Shown: positions 56,538 to 64,000 of the stretch, in pieces | Layout: every line of letters begins with the position of its first letter | Position numbering within the stretch: position 1 is the stretch's first letter | Translations under genes and position numbers: made by a program | Origin: Agelas oroides | Lineage: Eukaryota > Porifera > Demospongiae > Agelasida > Agelasidae | Direction: 5' to 3' | DNA: 64,000 bases | Assembly (NCBI GenBank): GCA_949130485.1 | Contig: OX422185.1 | Location: 9,029,127-9,093,126 of the forward strand | Notes under the pieces: model-generated | Seen by the model: only the letters and a program-made list of their open reading frames with translations | Database searches by the model: none | What the model was told of the DNA's origin: nothing

Positions 56538-57646
56538 AGCATGGACTGCACCACCATGCTATATATCCAGGAAGTCACATGCATATGCATGTATTGTCTA
56601 TACTGTATGCATAAACTTGTATGTTGTGCACATTATGTGACTGTGCACCTGTCCAATCTGCACAGGAAAAGAATGGGTGATTCACAAGTAAAAGTTGTTA
56701 AAGAGAATGCCAATAAGATTGCAAAGCTGATCAAGGGAAACCTCACCATTATTGCTAATGACTTGCAACATGTAAAACTGCTCACTGACCAGGACTATGA
56801 TGAAATTGTGAATGCCCCAGCAATCCCTCCACTTCAAAGAGCTAATACCCTAATTCAACGTGTCATCGCTCAAGTTGAGGTAGACCCAGCACAGTATGAA
56901 ATCTTCCGTGGTGTTTTGGAAAAGCATCTCAACCCAGAAGTCTTGAGAAAGATACTACCAAAACTAGACGGTGAGTCAGTGCTATACTGCACAGTCTGTA
57001 GCTACTCAGGTGTGTTAAGGACTGGGTCAAGAATGGTCCCTCATGGTACGCAAAGATGGAGTTTTGTGAATAACTCCACTTCAATGCCCCTGATTGGTTA
57101 TGTGACCTCCATATTATTTAAATTTCCCGGTCCTAATATGCCCCCCCACTTTTGGGATCACATGATCTATTGTCTTTGGAATTGGGTCGCTATAGACGCG
57201 TTTGCTGAAAGGCAGTTATTGTACAGACAAGCGATGGCTTTCGTGCTTCCATGCAGAAGAGATCTCATGGTGACATAATCTGTCATAGCTGTGGAAGTGA
57301 CTTCACACTACCGCCTCTGAGAAAAAAGTGTAATTCTAATTTGCATACCACGATGAACAGCATTTCTGCTCATAGCTCAAAAGCAGTGGTGCAAAATGAC
57401 TTCCACAGCTAATACATGTCACTTAGGCTTACCTAGTTTTAAAAAAAACGTGGTACAGTTGAAGCAGTTTAAATAAACGCCTTTTGTGTTTTTCTGCTAT
57501 CTCTGGTCCCAGTCCTTAATTCACCTGAGTAGCTATGTAAGCTAAGTGCACTTAACCACTATTTACCAGATGTGCTAATTATTATTAGCTATACCGGTGA
57601 TAGGATTTGAGAAAGGAGACCACTTTATACGCAATGTGAATTGTTA
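56538..57646. repeat. Duplicated gene-start segment, copy 2
   Basis: Collinear with 6485-7700, including intron sequence downstream of the donor (AGTCAGTGCTATACTGCA; GCTATCTCTGGTCCCAGTCC). Differences are mostly substitutions and small indels, for example an extra CTACTCAGGTGTGTTAAGGA at about 57001-57022 here. Confidence 0.8.
56666..56970 (+). CDS. Gene B exon 1: CARD-like domain (paralogue of gene A exon 1)
   Basis: Acceptor CTGCACAG, probable start ATG at 56673, donor GACG then GTGAGT after 56970 (phase 1). About 99 residues, roughly 70 percent identical to the gene A exon by eye: KENANKIAKLIKGNL, LQRANTLIQRVIAQVEVDPA and YEIFRGVLEKHLNPEV. Substitutions cluster in the first helices and in the loop before LQRAN, which could alter partner choice. 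The reading frame continues past the donor into intron for another 100 codons, but the conserved GT and the paralogue argue for splicing. The rest of gene B lies mostly outside the window. Confidence 0.75.
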
Positions 57647-58636
57647 GTACAAGCTTTCCGCTACCTTCTGGCTAACATTGAACTCCAGTGACCATTTACT
57701 TTGCACTGAATGAGACCAGTATGAAAGAGATAAAATCTAATCATCCATGCAGTTGATTACACATGAATTTGTAGTTGGGCACCGCCACCCCTACGTCCAC
57801 CTCGCGTCCACCAGACATCATTCACGTGATAGGTGTTCCCAGGCCTTCCCCATTTTTTGCGCTCTTCCGCTTCCGTGTATTATACTGAACACAAACCGAA
57901 GAACAAAAAACGGGGGAGGCCTGGGAACGAGGCTAACATATATACACGCACGTGCCTGTCTCTCACCACGGGATGCATATATATATGCAAACAATACAAA
58001 CGAGCACCTAGTGCACTAAGTTACAAAGCTAAATAAGACTGCGGGGTAAATCCCTGCCTATTGCGTAGTAATAAGTCTAGGCCACACCTTTCCACTTACA
58101 TCACTACTCAGGAAGGACAGGAAGGGTCGGTACTAATGTGTGAGCAATCGTGAATTTGACAAGGGCTGCCACTTTTTCTTGAACGAAGGGAACAAACAGC
58201 CTCCAGTTTTCACTTAGGACGGAAGTAATACCTCCAAATAATTTTGAAAGCAGCCAAATGTATCAGGCCTGTAGGTAACAGGCGGGAAAATTGACACCGT
58301 TTCAAAGTGCTTGTAAGTATAGCTACGCGTGAATAGCTTCTAACGAGTGCAAATAGCTTACACTTAAATAAACTAGTCCAGCCTAGTTACACATTATCTA
58401 CACAAATCAGGCCATTGGCTACCCCAAGGCTTGCTAAGCAACACTTGACTCTTGACCTTTCAGAGTGCTAATGCTGATTACGCAACAGCTGTTGTGGTTA
58501 ATTAGAGGTGATGTCAGATTACCCGCCAAGAGGATTCGTGACCAAGAATGCCTGAGTAAGATGCATTCTTTCACTTGGGGACCCCTCCTTCCCTCTGTCT
58601 ACCTACGTAAGTAGACATTGACGTCATTCACGAAAT
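56971..58636. other. Gene B intron 1, first part
   Basis: Shared intron up to 57646. A 106-bp hairpin (GTGTTCCCAGGCCTTCCCC to GGGGGAGGCCTGGGAACGAG) lies at 57830-57935. 58041-58125 is the partner of 1105-1195. No exon recognised. Confidence 0.5.
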
Positions 58637-58650
58637 ATAAGCAATCAAAA
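58637..58650. repeat. Target duplication ATAAGCAATCAAAA, left
   Basis: Repeated exactly at 60678-60691; borders the Penelope-like insertion. Confidence 0.8.
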
Positions 58651-58656
58651 CGAGGT

Positions 58657-60373
58657 ACTACCGCAGGCTTGAATCGGACCCCACACCCCGACACTCAGAG
58701 CTAGATGCAGGACTACTTCAGGAGATGTTCGAGATGAACCATATCAACAAGGACACACTCAAGTACCTAACACCAACTGAACCCCAGACAGCCCGCTTCT
58801 ACCATCTCCCAAAAATCCACAAGGCGGGAAATCCCGGCAGACACATCGTGTCCTCATGTGGAGCCCCAATCAAACGAATATCCGAGTATGTTGACCACCA
58901 CCTGCGCCCCCTCGTGGTACAGATCCCATCATACCTAAGGGATTCGACAGACTTCTTGAGGAAGCTGTCGACCCTGGAGACGCTGCCACCAGGATCAATC
59001 CTGGTCACTCTCGATGTCAGCTCCCTCTACACAAACATCCCACACAACGGGGGAGTGGCAGCATGTAGGGAAGCCCTTGAGACATGCCCTCCCCAGCCCC
59101 ACCCACCAACTACCTAGTTGGCCTAATACAACAAATTCTCACCCTAAACAACTTTACTTTCAACGGTGAGCACTATCTCCAAACGCAAGGCACAGCCATG
59201 GGCACCAGGATGGCCCCATCCTACGCAAACTTGTTCATGGCAAAGCTAGAAGAGACTTACTGACCCAGACCACAATCAGTCCACGAATTTGGTGGAGATA
59301 CATTGATGATGTGTTTGCTGTCTGGGACAAAGGACAGGACGAATTGGAAAATTTCCTCCAACAGATCAACACCTTTCACAACACCATCAAGTTCACGGCA
59401 GAATGGTCCACTGACCGAGTGTCCTTCCTAGACACAACTGTCATCCTAGATGCAGGTACCATCCACACTGACCTCTACACCAAACCGACTGACACCCACC
59501 AATACCTCTCTCCTGAGAGCTGCCACCCTAAAAATTGCACCACTTCCATCCCCTATAGCCAAAGCCTTAGAACACGAAGAATATGCTCTCGCGATGAAGA
59601 CTACACAAAAAGAACCGAAGAGCTGAAGGAGCACCTGAAAGGCCAAGGCTACAGGGACATCATAGTAGACACCCAGATCCAACTAGCCACTCAGACATCC
59701 CGGGAAGAAGCTCTACTACCACGTCCCCGGAGACCAGCACTGGAAAGGATACCCCTAGTGGTCACCTACCGTCCCAGCCTCACCAAACTGAGCAGCATTG
59801 TCAGGAAACACCTACCAACACTACACATCTCTGATAAGCTCAGAAAAGCCATACCAAACCCACCCCTGGTAGCCTACAGGAGACCACCCAACCTGCGAGA
59901 TCTCCTAGTTCGAGCAGAGGTAAAAACACCAACCCCACCCACCCTTGGAGACAATGCCCCCTGCAGCAGCAGACGATGCAAAACCTGCCAGCTAATAAAA
60001 CGCACCAACACTTTTACCAGTAATGCCACGGGCAGGAGATATACCATCAGGAACCAATTTACATGTAAAACAAAAAAACATCGTGTACATGATCAGCTGT
60101 AACAAGTGTAACAAGCAATATGTGGGAGAGACAGAAAATGCCCTGCACATCAGGATGAATGGCCACCGGTCTGACATCACAACAAAGAAGCTGGACAAAC
60201 TGGTGGCCGCACACTTCAACCAGCCAGACCACTCCTATGAAGATCTGAGGGTGATGGGGATAGAGAAGATAGAAGATCATAACTACAGCAGGAAACGGAG
60301 GAAGCTGAGGGAACGATATTGGATCTTCGAGCTCAGAACACTGATGCCCGAGGGACTCAACATCGATGACTAA
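58657..60373 (+). pseudogene. Penelope-like reverse transcriptase and GIY-YIG endonuclease, frameshifted
   Basis: Reverse transcriptase begins in one frame (YLTPTEPQTARFYHLPKIHK, then TLDVSSLYTNIPHNGG, to 59103). It shifts frame at 59104 ([18 protein letters not shown]), stops at 59261, and shifts again to WRYIDDVFAVW with the catalytic YIDD at 59299-59310. That third frame runs to 60102 through SFLDTTVIL and the linker SSRRCKTCQLI. The GIY-YIG domain is in a further frame (60070-60373): NIVYMISCNKCNKQYVGETE, then LHIRMNGHRSDI with the conserved arginine, ending GLNIDD and a stop. At least three frameshifts make it inactive. Such enzymes nick DNA and prime reverse transcription at the break. 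Confidence 0.88.
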
Positions 60374-60509
60374 CAGACGCTAACACCATTGCGTCCGGAT
60401 GCTAACAACATTGTGTCGGAACGCCAGACTCTTAGAGATTTAGTATAAAAAGAACTTCACTTGTGTTATTTGTACCTTGTATTTGACCAGTGTCCCAGTT
60501 GTTGTATGC

Positions 60510-60541
60510 CTGAAGAAGGTCTGGATCGGACCGAAACGTAG
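60510..60541 (+). ncRNA. Hammerhead-like ribozyme core in the Penelope 3' region
   Basis: CTGAAGA matches the CUGANGA box; GGTC and GACC can pair as stem II, followed by GAAAC. One extra A between the box and stem II departs from the consensus, and stems I and III are not clearly formed. Hammerhead motifs are known in Penelope-like elements, so a decayed ribozyme is a fair reading, but activity is doubtful. Confidence 0.4.
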
Positions 60542-60677
60542 CAAGAAAAGTTTGACCAATGTAATAGCGAAGCACTGTTCCGGAATCCGCGAAAGCGACC
60601 TTTCCACGATTTATAGTATCTGCATCACAGTCTTCAGCCCGAGATACCGGCTGTTAAGGGTTTCGGATATCAAAAAA

Positions 60678-60691
60678 ATAAGCAATCAAAA
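60678..60691. repeat. Target duplication ATAAGCAATCAAAA, right
   Basis: Exact copy of 58637-58650. Confidence 0.8.
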
Positions 60692-60977
60692 AGTAGACAG
60701 TGGGAAGGCCTGGGAACATGGCTAAAGTTTTCACATATGGAAGCTTTATGCAAAAAGCTGCACCATGTGAAACTTTCCCACTATATTACACTATAATTAC
60801 ACCTTCTTGCAGTTTATGATTGCGCCCTACAAGCCTAATTATGCTGCAGCACTATAATGTACTCTATTACTGATCAATTCCTGTATATAAGCTTGCATTT
60901 TGTAGTCATTCTGCATTTCTCAGTGTATGCATATTCTGCATGACATAAGTTAATTCTGTATCAATCTGTTGCTGCAG

Positions 60978-61034
60978 ATGATTCAATTCCAGAGCCTGTA
61001 CCATCTAAGCCACCTTCAAAGCAACCACCACAAG
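60978..61034 (+). CDS. Gene B exon 2: proline-rich linker
   Basis: Acceptor CTGTTGCTGCAG and donor CAAG then GTAAGG enclose 57 bases with phase 1 on both sides, matching the phase-1 donor of the gene B CARD exon. The spliced frame reads DDSIPEPVPSKPPSKQPPQ, a flexible Pro/Ser/Lys linker of the kind that separates death-fold domains. No equivalent exon was found in gene A. A short exon called from splice signals and phase alone is uncertain. Confidence 0.45.
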
Positions 61035-63549
61035 GTAAGGACCAGTGACAATAGTAGTGGATTCCGTGTATTGTAAGCAGTACCACCTGGAGGATATGCC
61101 TACACATCATTATTAGGATCAAAGTATAGACACATTCTTTAGAACATCTTGCCTCCGCTGGAAAATGAAGTCAACAGGTTTGTTGTTTTGAGGCCTCAGT
61201 CTCAACACCCGGCAGTCAGTCATTTTCTGAGGCTAAATGTTCTAAACACTTAGCATGAGTTCTTTCCTGATGGAGAGAATTTTCTGGTTGACCCCTAATG
61301 GAGTTCTGACGGCATGTACTGAGTGGGCGACGGATGTTGAGACTGTGCAGTATATGGAGACGATTGTGAGGGCTGAAACCAGGGATCCTGGGTTCAATTT
61401 CCAGTGGTTGCCGGCTTTTCACTTTAATTCTTCTCCTTCACCTCAAAACAACAAACCTAGCTGTCATCTTATAGGTACACTGTTCAAAGCTATGGGTACT
61501 CAGCAAGTATCTTGAGTTTTACCATGGTTGTAGTTTGGATTGTAACTTACAGTCATTAGTTGCTGCATGTGCGACGTTTTCACGATCTGGAGCTTACTTC
61601 TGCCACATTTCTATAATATAGTACAAACTGTGCATGATGAAGTGCGCATAGAGCTGCTTTTATACTGTGGCACTATGTAACGTGTTGCTAGGCCCCACAG
61701 TACAAGTCAGTTATACAACTTGGTTTGGTATATACAACTTCAGTACAGGCCCCAGGTCTCTATAATATATGTGTAGATCCGATAGAGACCTCCACCTCAT
61801 TGTCTAACCACAGCTTCTCTCAAGTCTCGTTGTTGTACCCGGAATTACACTGATTGAAACCGAACCCACATTCTAATAGTAGGTTACTACACTAAGCAAA
61901 TCCTTAACTTTTACACCACCAGATATACGAAGAGACTCCCATATCATCTTGGATCTCTGTGAAAGTTAGCTAGCGATATAATGAACAGGACAAATCTTGT
62001 TCAGCAACTGAGAAACTAGAGAAAGACTACAGAGAGACTGATAAAACTGTACAAACTCAGACTTAAATACTCATTAATCATGTACATACATAACTAAGTA
62101 TAGAACAGTAGCAATGGAACAGTGACATCACTACACCGAGTATCCTATTTCCGATTATATTAAATCTAGCCTATTGTTTCATAATTATAGCATACTGTAT
62201 CCTCATAACAGGTTAAAAGTGATAGATCTCTCTCATAAATTCCTCTTCTTGAAGTTTTATGTGGCAAACTGTAGAATCAGTAGTTTAGTACAGCCATTTT
62301 ATACGCACATATATAATTTAATCTCACTCCCAGACCCTCCCTAAAATCTGAAAGGAGGGTCTGGTAAACGGGCTGGGGCAGAACTGCGCACTGCAGAACA
62401 TTAGGGATTTGAATAATTGCTGAACCTTCTGTCACAAGTAGAGCTATCTACTGAACCAGACACTCATGGAAGGGTTCTAATCTTTCATCTTAGCATTCAC
62501 ATCTTTCTACAGCGAAACAAAACACGGCTGCTAGTGTATAAAGATGGCTCTCATGCAGTTGGTATTTCCAATAAATGCACATCAGAATCAAGAGCCAATT
62601 AGAAGTGCCCCTACATATCCAGGTGCGTGTACACTTCCACACAGCCCATTTACCGACCCTCCTTAGGTTTTGGAGGGTCTGGTTCGGAGATTTCCACAAG
62701 TATATTTATAGCTGGAAATGTTGGTGGTAATACTTGAATTTGGCATATTGCTACAAAAACTAAATTTTGTTTAGTTCAGCAGTTTGGGGCATCTGCAGAA
62801 TGAATTAAATGCCACCCGCTGGACTAGTTCTCTGGTGACTGTGCATCCATTTTGGTTATTGAGTCATGGCAAGAAACTGTTGTATCAACAGCAGAATGGC
62901 AATAGTGAAATCAGAGACAGACAGACTCCCATGAAGTCACCATTGATACCCTTGTCTGTGTGTGTACAATGCTTTTGCATGTGCTTTTTGAAGGAGAATG
63001 CCAAAGACTCCAAAGTGGGCAAGAGAAACACTTTTTTGTCTGCCTACTTGGTCATAATTCTGTCGTGAGCAGTCCATGAAACTTAAAATCAATATGGTCT
63101 GTCCTAATAAAGTAACAACAGCAGATTTGGCGTGATGAAGGATGGAGTTTCTCCTGGTAAACGCTGAGCATATGCCATCAATTTGGTTGGCTAGCTACAC
63201 AAACCTTATGCTTTCAAGCTTTGTTGCTTTTGCTTTTTGGCAGCCAGGAAGCATCATGAGCAACTACGTACATCTCTGAAAGTTTTTCTTTAATGAACCA
63301 GTGACCACAAGAAGTGTCCAATTGGTGCAACCGTCTGTTGCTGAATAGTACTCCGGAAAACTCCATACATATAATTTTTTAAACTTGTTAACATAGAACC
63401 TTAAATTTGTGTCGCTCTAATGTTGCATGTGTCACCAACGAAACCTTTTCTTCGAACTGTTGTGTCACAATAAGTCTTGCTAGTACCAGCGTGGTGTAAT
63501 GGTGGTGAAGTTATTCATTGTAGAGTTGTAGAGAGCCGCCATTGGCTAA
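61035..63549. other. Gene B intron or downstream flank, no exon recognised
   Basis: Two small hairpins, CAGACCCTCC / GGAGGGTCTG, at 62331-62363 and GACCCTCC / GGAGGGTC at 62654-62685 belong to the 13315-13471 family. 61380-61420 has a B-box-like GGGTTCAATTTCC but no clean tRNA. No domain-bearing frame. Confidence 0.4.
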
Positions 63550-63867
63550 ATGAAACTTCAAGTTGACTGTAATGTTCCATGTGAGGTCAGAGATACGGCT
63601 CTTGCTCTACTGGACGTACGCAACGCTTACACTGATGCCATTTTAGAAGAGGAGGTACTTATCTCAGAAACATCAAAGGAGTGCTACTTTGAATGGGGAG
63701 AACAATCAAGATCAAGCTGTAAAGATGAAGCATTCATTTCAGGGCATGCTCGAGGTACCCTGCATCATGACTTCACTCCACATGGACGTGCTGTTAACCT
63801 GATACCACATAATACTGTGTCAAAATCCATCAATCTCAGTCAAGGCACAAGGCAAATTTTTTGCTAA
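63550..63867 (+). other. Unassigned 105-codon frame
   Basis: A frame with balanced composition (ALALLDVRNAYTDAILEEEV, then ECYFEWGEQSRSS) and an ATG start, but no domain I recognise and no clear splice borders. It might be an exon of gene B or part of an unknown transposon gene. The window ends 133 bases downstream. Confidence 0.25.
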
Positions 63868-64000
63868 ACTTGCCTAAATTTATTGATGATGCAAATTTAG
63901 AGCGCTTACGATATGCAGGAGCCAGCTTTGAAAAATTGTGATAGTTTGATATGCTCCTTCACACAATCTACAGTAAGTAGGTTCACTGGTGTGCTTTCTC

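Larger units (their letters stand above)
58651..60677 (+). mobile_element. Penelope-like retroelement (RT + GIY-YIG), 5'-truncated
   Basis: A reverse transcriptase followed by a GIY-YIG nuclease is diagnostic of endonuclease-bearing Penelope-like elements. The 14-bp duplication ATAAGCAATCAAAA on both sides proves insertion as a unit. The 5' end starts inside the coding region (YYRRLESDPTP), so it was truncated on insertion. The 3' untranslated part contains CTGAAGAAGGTCTGGATCGG followed by ACCGAAACG (60510-60538), resembling a hammerhead ribozyme core. Confidence 0.85.

Noticed and set aside
56971-57278. Extension of the gene B CARD frame past the donor
   Set aside because: The donor GTGAGT is conserved with gene A, where the corresponding sequence soon meets a stop; the extension is intron.

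Overview
The window is eukaryotic and almost certainly metazoan. Coding sequence sits in short exons with GT/AG borders, separated by long introns that are full of transposons. Intron-bearing CARD, Death, ZU5 and UPA domain exons, together with many TAGCTA-rich AT tracts and small foldback elements, suggest an early-branching animal such as a sponge. That placement is an inference from domain content and repeat style, not a proven identification.

The main gene (gene A, + strand) runs from 6768 to 42820. Six exons can be chained: a CARD-like exon (6768-7075), a Death-like exon (21297-21611), a ZU5 exon (30950-31500), two exons that together make a UPA domain (32928-33077 and 34821-34992) and a terminal Death-domain exon with a stop (42510-42820). 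All junction phases agree (1,1,0,0,1), and from the ATG at 6775 the coding bases sum to exactly 1800, or 599 residues plus stop. The predicted intracellular protein is CARD - Death - ZU5 - UPA - Death, a multi-death-fold adaptor or sensor related in its C-terminal half to the cytoplasmic tails of UNC5 and PIDD. A second gene (gene B) starts near the right end. Its CARD exon (56666-56970) is a roughly 70 percent identical paralogue of the first exon of gene A, and the flanking intron is duplicated with it. A proline-rich linker exon (60978-61034) follows, and the gene appears to continue beyond the window.

Nearly everything else is mobile DNA, much of it nested. A Gypsy-like gag-pol remnant (about 14479-19665) was invaded by a Tigger/pogo transposon (14914-18501, TA duplication), whose transposase gene was itself split by a hAT-like MITE (16926-17596). 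A Mutator-like element (11047-14469, perfect 9-bp duplication) lies immediately upstream of the Gypsy piece. A CR1/L2-like LINE (about 22250-25500), a second Gypsy pol fragment on the minus strand (36240-38664), a Penelope-like element with a GIY-YIG endonuclease (58651-60677, 14-bp duplication), a TTAA-type element family (1338-2124 and 45817-46785), a 5.1-kb element with repeat-rich ends (51251-56370, CGAT duplication), a TA-type MITE (32245-32758) and a long-TIR element (27517-28372) follow. All autonomous coding copies carry frameshifts, stops or truncations.

Smaller structures are frequent. They include tiny palindromic hairpin insertions of 37, 54 and 78 bp with perfect 8-bp target duplications, a foldback family carrying the core GTAGGGATG, a dispersed GGGGCGAGC-ended family with three copies side by side at 7740-10345, and several minisatellites. 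I found no rRNA, CRISPR, bacterial operon or viral gene. One degenerate tRNA-like sequence is noted at 30513-30585.
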